The notes: a model not told the origin generated them from the sequence alone. Positions 12,431-25,600 are shown, counted from the stretch's first letter. The stretch is 64,000 nucleotides of DNA from Paraphysoderma sedebokerense (GCA_025602915.1 JAHLJZ010000051.1:104655-168654); one strand, 5' to 3'. A program made the numbers and translations.

Positions 12431-15400
12431 CTAACCGCTCGAATCCTTTCGTTTGTTCAAACTGGCAGCACTTCCATTCCTATCCAATGTCGAAGCAACG
12501 TGACTCTGTCCTTCAGTATCTATATATCGTTCAGATAACTAAGTGAGCCGGGTTATCATGGGCTACATAATCCTATATTAATACCTTCTGAGGCAACAGT
12601 CATTTGAGCCTCTTTATTGTCTTCCTGTGCTACTCGGGAATGACTATTTGCTGTACCATCAACCAACGATCCATTGGATATATTGTTGAAGCTGAACCAG
12701 TACACTTGAAACCCTGCAACGCCATGTAAAAGGAGTTGACGATGATAATACTTGTCTTCGAATTTGTATCCTAGCTGCCACAAGCGCCTACCAGCTTCAT
12801 TGTTAGGCGAACCTTTGCATTTCTTTGAAAGCTCCGTCCGCTCTTCGCGCAAAATATGATCGGTCGAAAAGAAGACACTCTGTGGAACATGATAAATTCC
12901 ATGGATGGCGTCCAGGTTGAACATAACACACTACATTCAGCATCAAGCGATTTAGTATTACTGAGATGAGTTGAAACGGCTAAAATTGCCTTACCTGATA
13001 AATCATCGAGCTAACATTATGCGTGGTTTGTTGAAAATTTTGCAGGCGCTGGTAGGACATGCGGTAAGCGGAGGAATTCCTATTTATCATCGCAGCACTA
13101 CCAATATGTTTTGAAACGTTGAACATCTTATCTTTCCCGATTTCTTCTTTCAAAGTCGTTCCATCTTCAAGACGATACTGCTGTATTTCACTGGTAGACA
13201 GATATTCCATAATCTTGCCGCATTTATCAGTTGAAGCGGAAGCAGCTAAGTCATGAATTTCTGATAGGACTTCGCTGGGTATTTGAAACTGTAAATTAGT
13301 AACATCAACCGGATCCTTGCTATATTGTATCCTCGCTGCATATTTAGAGAAAAATTGAAAGATAATCCTGCCGCAAACTTGCTTGAAATTGGCTATTTTG
13401 TCGTCTTCTTGATCACGGGGAAACATTTCAGCTAGTAAAACACGCTTCAGAAACAACAGAGATCTGACGCCACAAGCAGGATAGCTCTCGTTCTTATGCT
13501 TAAAGGGTCGAAACTCCTCAAAATTGCCTATGTCGTCGTCCATAACTGCAAAGCTGTAGAGGAAATATTAATTGCGTTTTATACGAATGAATAGATGCAT
13601 AACACATACAAAGGAAATCTGAAATGTTCCGCTATAATTTGCATGAATGCCCTTTTACGACCAATCCCGAGAGGTTTCTTTGAGAGTTTGTTAAACACAT
13701 CATGTTCAATCACCACAAAAATCACTTGGGGAATGTCTTGATAAGATCTTTGATATGCGTTTAGGCGACCCCGATCTTCAAACACAAGGAACACAACTGT
13801 GTCGATTTTCGTCGGATTTGGGTTATCACTGTTTAATTGCCTTAACTTCACTAAGAAATCAATCGTTGGCACGATCTCTTCTCCATCATCAGAAATTTCT
13901 CGAGGCTGTCAGACCCATGGATCAGTTCACAATTACGAGAGAAGCCGTGTATAAGGAAAGTTCATGTCACTGACCTGGGTCGGAATGAAGACCGGTGGAA
14001 TAACATCAGTCTCCCAGCCTTTTGCTGAAAATTGCGCAACACTCTTGTCGATTCTGTCATCGTAAGCTAAGCTCACAAATTCAGAAGCCCTATTCTCCTC
14101 ATTGGAAATCACCACTATAGTATTCTTGTAGCAAGGAGTAGCGACCCAATGTGGCAGAGGGGTTTTCTCGGCTCTGATAGGCTTTCGCTCATAAAAGTCT
14201 ACACCTTCAAATCCCTTACTATCATTTTTTAAATACCTATTTTCAACACATTTGTTCAGATCTTGAATTCTTTCTTGGCTAAATTTTGAAAAATGTCAGA
14301 TACCGCAAGAGTATAGCGTGCGACAACTGACAAAGACTGACTTGGGAACTTTAAGAGACCGCTCACTGATAAATCGTTTTGGTCTTTGAAATGTCCTTGA
14401 AAGCTCATCGCTATATGAGATGAAGGAACTTTTGCTTTCGACTCTAATTAATCAAGTATCAATAAAGTTGGCCGAAATACCTTAAAAACCTGACAGTTAC
14501 CGCGGTTTAGTTTTGTTGGCAATCTGATTTCTGAGACGCTTCTGTAACTCTTTCAAACTTTGAAACGGTGTTTCGTCGATATATCCGTCTTCCTCCATAT
14601 AAGGGTTTAGCTCTTTTAGCTTGTTGACGAACTCGGACACAGAATTTCGTATCACTTCTTCCGAGAATACTTTAGAAATGAATTCGTTTGGACTGAAGTC
14701 CTCATCGACCTCGTTAATCGATTCCATTTCCCGACGGACGAGACGTTCTAAAGCTTCCAATTCCTCATCAATATATTGTCGACATATTGAATCTGAAATA
14801 TCTGTAGTAAATTGCGCGGCTCTGTCTTCGAGGAACTCCTTCATATTGTTCGCCGCACGTGGGGTTATGCTTCTTTTAATTCCCTGCGCTCATTTAAATA
14901 TCAAACATTTCTATCGAGGCATTAGCTGCAGATACGGATGTTTCAACTTACCTGTTTGAGCTGATCACAAATGTCAATATAAATTCCTAGCACGCAATCG
15001 TACTTAAAGACATTATCAATTCAAAGGGATCTCCTTCCATCGGTATATCTTCTAATTGACATAGTACTGTATCAATCATATATGAAAAACGATTTTCTCC
15101 GGTCTTAGCTTGTTTATCCGCTTCTTTATCAAATTCGTCTCTCTTTTGAGAGATGACTGTCTTTCGCGAGACTGACCAGTCAAATTTTTTGGCCGGCGCC
15201 AATAAATTGGATAACAACGCCAAGGAATGATTCATTAAGCGCTGCTCTAAGAAGCCAATGATTTTTTCATTGATAGACTGTACATACTGAATTTGAATGT
15301 TTTAGCAATCAAAACGTCTTGCGATATAAGGAAATATCAATACCTTTGTCCAGCCGGGGTAGATCCCTTCATCATCAAAAAATATAAGGCAAGTGGGCCC

Positions 15401-16561
15401 TCCGTTCTACCTGTGAGTACAAGTCGTATGTGTTCTCAATCGTGGCCATTACCTTTCGGGTGATCAACAATTCAGTCTTTAATTGATCGAAGTTCTTTTC
15501 CGGTTCTTTCAATCCAAATGCAGTCTGAAGTACCGTCCTTAAATCTTCCATTACGATTCCGTTGTCCAGTTTTTTCTTGTAGTCCATTTTTTTAGCTAAA
15601 TCCTCTCTGAAATTAATCATATGTACGGTACAGGGTTTAAACTGATGATCGGATGTAAACGCCCCTAATGCTAATAGTAAAAGAAAGGAGTCGACCGTGG
15701 GAGTACCACGATTCTCTTTCTGCACGTTCACAATAACATGTGTGCCAGAGTACTTCAAGGCAGACAATATCTGACAAAATCTAAACTCCTGATGTTCAGA
15801 TTTCGCCTCCTCATAACCCGGTAGCTAAAAACGAAGCAGTTACGGTTACTTATTTAAGGTGCAACATAAATATTCGTGAAAGAAATCCACTTACATCCAT
15901 TAGAGAATATCTTGGTTTTGACATCAGTTCAAAGGGGAAGTAGATTTCGTCGTAAAGTATACAAAATAGCTCGGAAAGGAGAGTTTCCGACTGAATTTTC
16001 CAAGTAGCTTCGAAAAAATCTTTGGTATTGCCAACAAGTTCAATGGACTGGACATGGCAATTGATGAAGTGATTGCACTCATAGTTGGAAGTCATTTTTG
16101 GCCATTCCCGGCACAGTGTCTTGCGCTCCTCTACTTGCTCTTTTGAAAGATAGTGTCGTATAAATTTTGGCGTCGGGCTGTATCGATACCTTGTAGGTAT
16201 GGAGGTGACGCCGTGCCCATAGTTGACGTCAGACATTGCGGGATATTTACGGTCACCACCTATTGCCAATGAGTTGACGATGTGTGATTTTCCGGCACCC
16301 ATCTGCTTAGAGAACACAGCGACATTGATATCTTTAGAGAATTGCTGACATTCCTTGATTGTATCTAACAAACCAATTAGTCAAAAGTTTTAGAGATATA
16401 CAAGAAAAATCAAACCACTTACTTATATCCTTAACTATCGAACTCTTCAAATCTTCGCACCGACCTTTACGCTTCGGGGCAGCGGTTAAGAGACCCTGAC
16501 ATTGATTCAACAGGTCCAATGCTTTGCGGGCGTCCTGCTCCACGTTTGAGTTGACCATCAT
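12431..16561 (-). CDS. Large dynamin-superfamily (NUGGC/SLIP-GC-like) GTPase
   Basis: Multi-exon gene of roughly 1,100 codons, with an ATG pair at 16561/16558 and a stop at 12431. The first exon (about 45 codons, helical) ends at a donor near 16424. The second starts IKECQQFSKDINVAVFSKQM followed by GAGKSHIVNSL, a clear P-loop (GxxxxGKS, about 16310-16270). Next comes a region with GHGVTSIPTRYRY, consistent with the switch I threonine of nuclear-GTPase SLIP-GC-like proteins. The rest consists of long helical exons rich in Lys/Glu (15770-12560), as expected for the stalk/helical bundle of dynamin relatives. The last exon (12431-12512) is a short Ser/Lys-rich tail joined in phase after VASE. 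Such GTPases deform membranes or act in nuclear or innate-immune-like roles, so the specific function is unknown. Introns around 13.6-15.4 kb were not all resolved. Dynamin-like fold is likely; subfamily is tentative. Confidence 0.75.
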
Positions 16562-17030
16562 ATTCCTCGGACACAGATGCTACAATTTCGTTGATGATAT
16601 TTTCCGACTTTACAGTTGCCCCGTTAATAGCGGGAGTAACAAGCATCAGCAGACGTGAAACTGGAAGGAATAGGCATACATTGATTATATCCAGCGGGTT
16701 CAAAGGCGGCGTCTCGACTCTCCTTACCCCTTGGAGTCTCCTTGGGAAAACACATGCTAACACATGATAACCAAAGAAGTAATGGGAATGTCTCTCGTTA
16801 CCTCGTATGTCAATCATATCCCACAGAACTGTCACAGGTTTCACCGAGTCCAGACGGCGACAATCACTGTTGCTAAATGCTAACATATACGAAGTTGCGT
16901 GTGGGTGACATAAAAGTGTGGGGGCAAGGCATGATGCTGAGACGCTTCGACTACTGATCAACCATCGACCCCCACAACGGCGAATTCAGAACTTTGCTAC
17001 AGACAGCAGTTGCAATAAGAACAGTGTCCA
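16562..17030. other. Intergenic between GTPase and ankyrin genes
   Basis: About 470 bp, probably the GTPase promoter or 5' UTR. A minus-strand open frame (16467-16961) runs into it but lacks recognisable features. Its TIN-GATVKSENIINEIV-like segment near 16600 could be a 5' exon, but I cannot show this. Confidence 0.35.
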
Positions 17031-18620
17031 TCAAGCGATAAAATCCTCGGCCCCTTTTTCAACCAAGTATCTGATCATTTCTTTTTGATCATTTGAAGCA
17101 GCGAAATGAAGGGGTGTCAATGATTTTTCCGTACGTGCATTGACATCGGCTCCATTCTCAATCAAATACTTGACCATTTCTAAATATCCTTGATACGCAC
17201 AAAGATGAAGGGCCGTCGATTGGTCTTCAACGCGTGCATTGATGTCGGCCCCATTTTTAACCAAGTACTTGACCATTTCTAAATCACCATTAGTAACAGC
17301 ATAGTAAAGCGGTGTCCAATTTGCTTCATTAGATGTATTAATATCGGCCTCCATTTCAACCAAGTATTTCACCACCTCGTAATGACCGTCCATTGCAGCA
17401 ATATGAAGCGGTGTCCAGCCTTGGTCGTCGGGTGTATTGAGATCAGCTTTCATTTCAACCATGCATCTTGCCACTTCAAAATGACCATTCACTGCAGCAA
17501 AATGAAGGGGTGTGAACATGCTTTTAGTTGCTGCATTGATATCGGCACCAATTCCAATCAAGTATTCCACCATTCTTAAACGTCCGTTCATTGCAGCATA
17601 ATGAAGAGGTGTATTGCCATCCATGTGCTGGATTACTTCTACATTTTGACCCTTCATTGGAGGATAATAGAAGTATGTCGATCTGTCTTTTGTGGCTGCA
17701 TTGATATTGCCACCCTTTCCAACCAAGTATATGACCACTTCCAAATGACCTTTAGAAGCAGCAAGATGAAGGGTTATTCGCTCGGGTGCATTGATATCAG
17801 CGCCATTTTCGACCAAGTATCTGACCACTTCTAAATGACCATTCATTGATGCATACTCAAAAGGAGCCAACTTGTCGTTATTAAGTGCATTGATATTGGC
17901 GCCATTATCAACTAAGTATCTAACCAATTCTAAATGTCCATTACTAGCAGCATGATGAAGTGGTGTCCAGTTAGTGTCATTGGGAGCGTTGATATCGGCC
18001 CCATTCTCAACCAAGTATCTGACCACTTCGAAATGACCTTTCCCGGCAGCAAGATGTACTGGTGTCCAATTCTTGTCGGTGGGGCCCTTGAAGTTGGCCC
18101 GTTTTCCGAGCAAGTAGTTGACCACTTCTAAAGGACGCTCAAGAGCAACGAAGAGTGTCAACTTGCCTTTAGTGGATACATTGATATCGGCCCCATTTCT
18201 AACCAAGTACTTGACCATTTCTAAATGACCATTGAAAGCAGCATAATGAAGCGGTGTCCGTCCGGATGAATTGATATTGGCCCCATTCTCAACCAGGTAT
18301 CTGAATACTTCGAAATGTCCTTTCTCGGCAGCTAAATGTAGCGGGGTCGCGTTGTTGCACTTGTTAGTAGCAGTTGCATTGATATTGGATTTATTTTTTA
18401 CCAAATATTTCACCACTTCTAGATTACCCATCTCAGCAGCGAAATGAAGCGGTGTCATACTTTCATCGTCGCGGACATTGACGTTGGCTCCACCTTCAAC
18501 CAAGTGCTCGACCACTTCTAAATTACCATTTACAGCAGCAATATGAAGCGGTGTCATAGTGTACTTAGTGGTTTCTTTCATGTGTATACCCTTTTCGGCG
18601 GCCCCGGAAAAGTCGGACAT
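17031..18620 (-). CDS. Ankyrin-repeat protein, 16 repeats, single exon
   Basis: 529 aa with no intron, unusual among its intron-rich neighbours. Nearly the whole protein is ankyrin repeats of about 33 residues on the pattern TPLHxAAxxGHLEVVxYLVENGADINA. I count about 16; the fifth (near residue 165) and the tenth (around residue 320, TYFYYPPMKGQNVEVIQH) are degenerate. No signal peptide, TM segment or other domain is visible; it is probably a cytosolic or nuclear protein-interaction scaffold. The high similarity between repeats, and the absence of introns, suggest recent internal duplication or a retrocopy or transferred origin. The ATG at 18620 starts just before the first repeat (MSDFSGAAEKG). 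Confidence 0.93.
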   Translation of the reverse strand: MSDFSGAAEKGIHMKETTKYTMTPLHIAAVNGNLEVVEHLVEGGANVNVRDDESMTPLHFAAEMGNLEVVKYLVKNKSNINATATNKCNNATPLHLAAEKGHFEVFRYLVENGANINSSGRTPLHYAAFNGHLEMVKYLVRNGADINVSTKGKLTLFVALERPLEVVNYLLGKRANFKGPTDKNWTPVHLAAGKGHFEVVRYLVENGADINAPNDTNWTPLHHAASNGHLELVRYLVDNGANINALNNDKLAPFEYASMNGHLEVVRYLVENGADINAPERITLHLAASKGHLEVVIYLVGKGGNINAATKDRSTYFYYPPMKGQNVEVIQHMDGNTPLHYAAMNGRLRMVEYLIGIGADINAATKSMFTPLHFAAVNGHFEVARCMVEMKADLNTPDDQGWTPLHIAAMDGHYEVVKYLVEMEADINTSNEANWTPLYYAVTNGDLEMVKYLVKNGADINARVEDQSTALHLCAYQGYLEMVKYLIENGADVNARTEKSLTPLHFAASNDQKEMIRYLVEKGAEDFIA

Positions 18621-18924
18621 TTTAGAGGAAAACTCAATTTGAATTTTGGGACACCAGTTATGAAAAGAAGGTATAGAGATACTTAAAATTATATTACAAA
18701 GTACTTTTCTTTCTTTAATTCTAAGTGCTCGAGTATCGTTCTCGGCGTGTGACTAAATGGCATTCAAACTAGAGAAAATTAATTTGACTGGAACGTTGCG
18801 GGCCATAAGTTTTCGCATCGGTCCATTATAAAAGGACCGACTTGAGCGAGCCAAATAAACTAATAATTTCACTTTTGTTAACAATAATATTATTCTTGGT
18901 GTTTTATATACAAAGAGTTAAGTC

Positions 18925-19431
18925 TTAATATAGTCTATGTTTCCCGTGATATCGGGCAAGTTGACTCTGATTGTCAGTTAGAAGCACGCATGCGGTATGC
19001 CTACTGAAGCCATTTTGATCAACTTCCACATTTAAAGATTCTTCATGCTCCTGCTCTTATATATAATATCTATATGCGTGCTTGTAACTGCTCTGAATGA
19101 TTGAAATTGTTTCATTATATTTTATTATTAAACATACCATGACTTTCCCTCTGAAAGCGTCGTCTGCTGGCTTAAGGAGAGGCCTATATTCTAGTAGAGT
19201 TCTACATCCACAAAATCGAGAGTTTGAATTTGATTGCATTATATATTTTGCAATAGTCAAATAATCAAGACTTTTCGAATATCTTTGCAATGCCAGCTTG
19301 CAATCATTTGCATTAGAGAGCTTTCTCGACAGAGATTGCCTCAAGTTCCCTTTTCTTCTGGCGATCAGACAAATTCCATTTACGGCCTCAGACTTTGTGC
19401 GTATCCTTCGTACAACTAAATCTTTTGACAT
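18925..19431 (-). CDS. Small two-exon protein of unknown function
   Basis: Exon 1 is 19138-19431 (ATG at 19431) and exon 2 is 18925-19050. The 87-nt intron has a GTATGT donor and a CAG acceptor, phase 0, giving 139 aa. The protein is basic at its N-terminus (MSKDLVVRRIRTKSEAVNGI, then ARRKGNLRQSLSRKLS) and mixed after that, ending HGKHRLY. I recognise no domain. Support comes from a long open first exon, canonical splice signals and phase-compatible open second exon down to a TAA. It could be a mitochondrial or nucleic-acid-binding small protein given its charge, but this is a guess. It lies divergent to the GOST gene, sharing an intergenic space of about 140 bp. Confidence 0.5.
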
Positions 19432-19569
19432 CAAGACTTTTTTTATATCAATGGATACAAACGACCGACAGTAGTACTGAATGTGACACTATAGTCAAAG
19501 TTGCAACCATTATCTCAGGACAAATCGTCCCTACACTCTATCTCTTCATAACTTACACTGCACGAAACC

Positions 19570-22218
19570 ATGAAGCTGCCAACCTTGCCGCTTTCACATA
19601 TACTGCTGCTACTGAATCTCACTCTCACTCCATTCATAATGCATTCTGCGTCAGGAATATCAGTCTCCATAGATCCCTTTAAATTCAAGATCCCGAATTT
19701 CGTTTACCCAATCACCAAATACGCATTTGCCAAAGAAGGCAAGGTCGAAATACATGTGGAAGTCGACAGCTTTGTCGACAACGTACGGGTAAGTCTGTGT
19801 TCTTTTGACGGTCAAATCTAAAAGATAATCGTCGGTGAATTTTCAGAATGTCAAGTACCAATGCAAATGGTCCATTCAGGACCCTCGACCTTCTCAGGCT
19901 GTTAGTATGAGAACATTGATCCATATCCGGATTTGGTGTCGTGGGACAAACTATATGTCACATCTTGTGTATGGTCTCTCTAACTCTTTCATTTCTGTAT
20001 TCAATCTATGTCCCCTGTCCAATACAACCTTTTGGCCAAAAGTACCGTCGGCATGAGCTGTATCATCTCTTATGCCACGAATCGCGATTGAACGCATTCC
20101 TCTACAACCTGGCCCTCGTCAGCTCTGCACCTCAAGCATCAACGGAAGACGCAAAAACTACAGTTTCAACTTCTTCTTCTTCAAATTCAAGTACCTCCTC
20201 CTCCCCCTCCTCAGCTTCATCATCAAATGATCTTTTAAATGTCACATCCGGCACCCCTGTTCATTACAGTTTTACTTCTTCCCCATTCGACAATTCACTC
20301 TTACGATCCATATGGTTGGAGGATGACGACCCCGAAGTTTTAGAAGACGACGCAGAGAAAGAAATCAAAAACAATCAAACAGCCAAGACGACCACGCTAA
20401 TGCAACCCGGTTTTCAAATGTGCATGGAGCTCAACGTCCCGGACTCAAAGTCAAACAATACATTTCGAATCAACAAAATCAAACACGAATACCAATTCAA
20501 CGATGTTTGCGAGTATGTGGATTTGTTTTGGAATGGCGATTCTCGGGATGACGACCCCTTGCCGTGGAAAGACGATGAAAAGAATGCTGAAATCTTTATG
20601 CGACGAAAAACAAAATGGCATGTGGACCATTCTGGTTCGTATGTTTTGATGATGCTGCATTGTGTGAATTTGGACCATAGCGGTCTCAACGGCACGGAAG
20701 AGGATAAGCTCATATCAATTGGCGAGGGGCAATTCAGAATTGCCGGCAGGGTACGTTCACAGTCTTCTCGCCCAGAACGAGGAGGAGAACCATTTATCGC
20801 AATGTTTGGAACCCGGACTAACCTTGATTTACGTTAAATAGTATAATTCAACCCTACTCAATCATTATATACCATCAGTACTTTTCAATTACGACGATTC
20901 CCCACTCAATGGGACAGCTTTGACTCACCTGCCGATGGGTGTCATTCCTTTGCTTGAAGTATACCCCGTTTTCTCAATCATGTGGTCAGTAGTCATCACC
21001 TGGTGGTTAGCAAATTGGATAAAGTATCGTCAGGTTTGTCTCCTTTCATTTGAAATTCTGGATTTATCTTGCACGTACTGATTCTGAGGCGATCGTTCAC
21101 TTAGTACCGATTTACGATGCACTGGATTCTCACTGCTATTCCGATATCCCGACTAGCTTGGTGTATCTTCAATATCCTCTACTGGCGAGATTTATCCTCA
21201 CACGGTAAATTACTTTTCCAACTCTTTGATACGTTGGCATCTATTTCACTAAACTCGTCTCTCTTTCACGCCCGTTCGTCGTCTTAGGTGTACTTCGTCC
21301 GGTATCAGAAATCATAAAATCGTTCTTCCTGGCCGCAACGACAGTTTCAATTACTGCATCCCTCGTCTTAATTTCGAAAGGTTACGGAATCGTAAGAACC
21401 AAACTGGAGAATGTTGAAATTAGAAGTATCCTCGGTTGTATCATGTTTGTCGTGATCAGCGAAGTATTCTATGCCCTATTATGGGGTAGCGCTTTGGTAT
21501 ATCATCTACTTAATATCAAAATGTGTTTCAAACATCAAAAAACGAAATAACCTTTATTTTCTCCTGTGTTTTATCCTTAGACCGCAATACTCTTATTCTA
21601 CATCGTTTTCGTCGTTTACTCACTTTACAATCTTGAATTAATACAAATCGGAATCAAAGAATACATTCAATCACTGGAACCCATTTCATCTTCTGTTTCA
21701 TCTTCACATACTTTAACACCCTCCGATTCCATCTCTTTTACGCAATCAGAGTCATCGTTTCATTCAGACTATTTAAACGGCGTCGACTCATATATCGCTA
21801 GTGGCAGGTATTTAACAATAGGGTTGAAAAGAACTTTTAGATTTAAATTAAAGAAATTGGAGAATTGTTGGTACGCGGTTGCAGTTACTGGTGGGGGATT
21901 GCTACTGGTAAATTTTGATTCCGTCATCCCCAATATTTGAAAACAGATGTAACGGTTCACTAAATAACTTGTTTTTGCTTTTGACCGTATCTTCTCTGCT
22001 TTCGGCTATCCCGAACCGACTTTTTTGAAACTCTCCGTTCACAGTCAAAGCTCATTATACTATTCACTTACCCACTCTACACTTGGATAGCCTTTCTATC
22101 CGAAGAAATTGTCGCGTTTATCGGCTTTTTGTATTTATCTTGGCTGTTCAAGTTGGGTAGGATAAACGAGAATGAGTATGTGGCTGTAAACGTGGATGCG
22201 GATTTTGAAGATTCATAG
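19570..22218 (+). CDS. GOST-family seven-TM protein (GPR107/108, Ptm1-like)
   Basis: Multi-exon gene. The ATG at 19570 gives a signal peptide (hydrophobic core LPLSHILLLLNLTLTPF). A long lumenal domain follows (19680-20920) with a low-complexity Ser run (about 20165-20225) and acidic stretches. After it comes the transition GVIPLLEVYPVFSIMWSVVI, typical of the Lung_7-TM_R fold (NPYGYL-P-L-fY type). Several TM exons follow: YRFTMHWILTAIPISRLAW, VLRPVSEIIKSFFLAATTVS, TAILLFYIVFVVYSLYNLEL and a last one ending WLFKLGRINENEYVAVNVDA. Stop is at 22218. GOST proteins sit in Golgi/endosomes and act in trafficking; Ptm1 is the yeast relative. A Ser/Thr-rich insert between TM5 and TM6 (about 21680-21790) is unusual. 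Exons used: 19570-19788, 19847-19900, about 20043-20748, then four to five TM exons. Assignment rests on topology and motif order. Confidence 0.8.
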
Positions 22219-22663
22219 AGTTCTTTTGAACCTTGCTGTTTGTACTGGAAACAACAAAAAACCATAGAAATTCGTATGTGATGGTAGTGTGTGGTGTGAT
22301 GATGTCTAATAAGTATCGTGTACATATCAAGTACCGGTCACGACAATTTTAAATAGAGGGAATTTCAAATAAGATATATTGAGTGGTAATACAGCTATAT
22401 CTAAAAGTACAAATTTCACAACACATCGATTATTCTTTTTAACTACAAACAAACAAATGAGATGAATAAATAGTTCGATGGATATACTTATGCGGAGATT
22501 TAATTATATACTGACACTCACCCTTTCTAAGAAAGGACAAAAAAACAAAAATCGAAGACAAGGCAACAAACAAAAACACGCCATTCCGTCAGAATGAATC
22601 AAACGGTAAGCTTTAAACGATTCAAAAATAAGAAGGAAAACTTAAACAACGCATCAATAAACC
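22219..22663. other. 3'-3' intergenic region
   Basis: About 445 bp between the convergent stops of the GOST gene and the coiled-coil protein. It is AT-rich with no ORF of note. Confidence 0.4.
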
Positions 22664-25600
22664 TTACACTTTCTGTCCATCATTTCCTACCGACCCGTTC
22701 CCGTTTGATCCGTTCCCAATTAACCCTGGTACTGCCCCACCCAACACCATCACCACAGCTTTCAATCTTTCTCTTAATTCCGTCACTTCCTTATTTAACT
22801 CTTCATTCTCCACCGCCAATTTACTACATTTTTCTTTTTCCTTCGTCAAAGCTTCATTTGTAGCCCGAACTTCTTGTTCTTTCCTGGCCAACATTTCCAC
22901 CCGTTTATTCAACTCCAATTCATACAGTTTCTTCTCGCTCATCAAGTCTTTGATCTTCTTGTACGCTTTCAATGCCAACACGTCAAACTTGATTTTACTC
23001 ACTTCCATTGTTTCCTTTGCATTGTTTAACTCGGATCGTAGATTATGTATTAACTGTTCCGCAGACGACAATTGAGACTGTAACAAGGCAATTTGAGATT
23101 CTAAATGCTGTATAGAAGATGACGATAAAGGTTGTGCAATTGAGTTTTGGGAAGTCGTGGAATCAGAATGGGTACTAGCGATGCTCATGGGATTGGTTGG
23201 ATTGGGTGGACTATTTTTTAAATCGGATTCCATTCGTTGTGAAACAGGTCTGGAAGCCATTGAATTTCGATTCGAGAATTGATTGTATAGATCTAACACT
23301 TCGGTAGAGTAAACAGCGTCGCTGGATCCTTTACCGAATTCGTTACTCGGTTGTTGATATAGATTTTGGAATGCTTGTGGTGGGAGTGACTCGTGGGATT
23401 GTAAGGCCGATTCGGCCGGGTTGGAAGTCGTACTAGAACCGCGATCTAGAGTTGTTATGGAGCCGGAGGGATTCACAGAGGTGTCGCTACCAATGTAGTC
23501 TTTTAATTCAGAGATTGTTTCTTCGGCGGACAATTTACGCTCTTGATTATTTTCTCTTTCGGATTCTTTATCTTCTGCTTCGTCGTCCACAAATCGGTTA
23601 CTCAACGTCGGGTTCGAAGAAACTGCACCGAGTAAGGTATTATACATATCCTGCGGGGATTTCGAGGCCATGCTCAGCGGCGAGGGGTTAGACGGAGAGG
23701 GTGCGATTAGTTTGATATGAGGTGGAGTGGACTGCTGTGATTGATAACCGGGATTTGATTTTGTGGGGGAAACAGAATCCATGGACAACGATACTGGCAT
23801 TTCTTGCGATTTGTTTGATAATGCCTCCATAGAGAAAGAAGAACGTAATTGTTTTCGTGCCAGAGTAGATAATCTGGCTGCGTGAGAGGTAATTTGGGGA
23901 GAACTTTCGTTTTGTTGAACGGTGTTTGGTCCGGGTAAGTCAGACATGGATCCAAGAGTAAAAGTAGACGTGGCAATATTGCCAACCGATGAACTTCGCT
24001 TTTGCATATTGTTTTCTTCGGCTGACAACATTTTGACCCGATCTTCTCTGAATTTAAGAGAGGGACTTTTATTCATACTTGACGCATGATCGGTGGCGAC
24101 AAGAGTCGATGCTTTCGAAGAGGTAGAGTCACCGAAATCATAGGGAACTTGAAGAGCGACGTATTTTTTCTTGGCTGCGGGTGAATTCGTTTTACTCGAA
24201 TCGTTGGAACCTGAATTCTTTCCACTTGAAGTTTTCATACTAGATGAACTTCCGGTTTTGAATTTATCCAATAAAGTTTTCTTCTTTACGCGCATCGAAA
24301 GTGATGGTTTAACAGGATTAGATGCCGGGCCACTCTCTGGAGGCGCAGTATTTTTAAAGAAATCTGCCAACGCTTGAGCTTCGCTGACTGTTTTCTTTGG
24401 TTGATCGTCGTCGGCGAGGATAGCGTCTAATTCATCTACAGCTTTTCCTAATTTAACATTCCCGTTTTTACCATTCCCGCTTTTACCATTCATACTTTTG
24501 TCCAAGCTACCCGTTGAAGAGTGATTCGAAACTGAAACTTTTCGATTTATTTCAGCTTCTCGAGGAACGATACTAGGTGTTCTGGATTTACTAGAAGCCG
24601 AGTCATCAAAACTGGCGGTTTGGGAACGACCAGCGGAGGTATTACTTTCATTCAACAATTGTCCATCCGAGTTGGATTTTCTGTTGGTAGTTTTTTTACT
24701 CTTTCCACTACCGAAAAAGAATTCGGATGCTGATTTTTTACTTTTACCGGTGGAAGATCTACTGATATCTGCACCTGATTTGCTACTGTTGGAGGTTCCG
24801 AGAACGGATTCAGGATCAGTGTTTTTTAGGAAATCCCAGACAGATTCTTTGTCTTCTTTCTTTTTACGACCGGTGATATCAGAATACAACTCTTCGTCAT
24901 CGTCATCTAATGCATCGGAGCTCATAGATTTGTATGTCGATATAGGAGATTTCGGGGACAACCGAGTCGAGAATGGACGAACTTCAATGGCTTTCAATCT
25001 TTCTGGTGTCAATGATATCTTTTTGGTTTCGTTGTTGGACATCACCATTTTATCGAAATCATCAATGGAACCGTTAACGGTTGAGCCAGCTTTACTTGTA
25101 GTAGATCCAGTTCTGGATAAATTCACATCACTGCGTCCAAACGAACTAGTAGAATTATCGAACGGATGTGCGTTGTTAGACATGTTGCTTCTAACGGAAT
25201 CTGCTCGGGGAAATGAGGAAAATTTGTTGGAATTGGATGAACCGTTGAGGGATGGTTCTGATCCAGATCCGAGTCGGGTTGTTGGGTCTGGTAACGCCGA
25301 AGTAGATACGGACGGTGATTCGGCAACTGGAATGATTGGAGGTGGCGGTATAAGATCCAAAACTGAAGTAACCGGAGATTGATGTTGCTTGACAACATTT
25401 TGCTTTTGCTTTTTCTAAAATTATTTTTTTTCGACCGTTAGCATCATGGAAGGAACTAAAATTCTTGAAATTCCCCAGATTGCGAAAATGACAACATACC
25501 TCCATCGATTCCTTGATGCCGAAATCGGCAAAGCCGGACGATAAACAAGGATCCTCGGATAAGACCCTGATAATTTCTTCTACTCTGACCGCATTTTTAT

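Noticed and set aside
17382-18131. Series of plus-strand ORFs with repeated Cys/His words
   Set aside because: They are antisense shadows of the ankyrin repeats; the periodicity comes from the repeats.
24672-25382. 236-codon plus-strand ORF
   Set aside because: It lies antisense within the long Ser-rich exon of the coiled-coil protein; biased composition (Leu/Ser) reflects the complementary codons.
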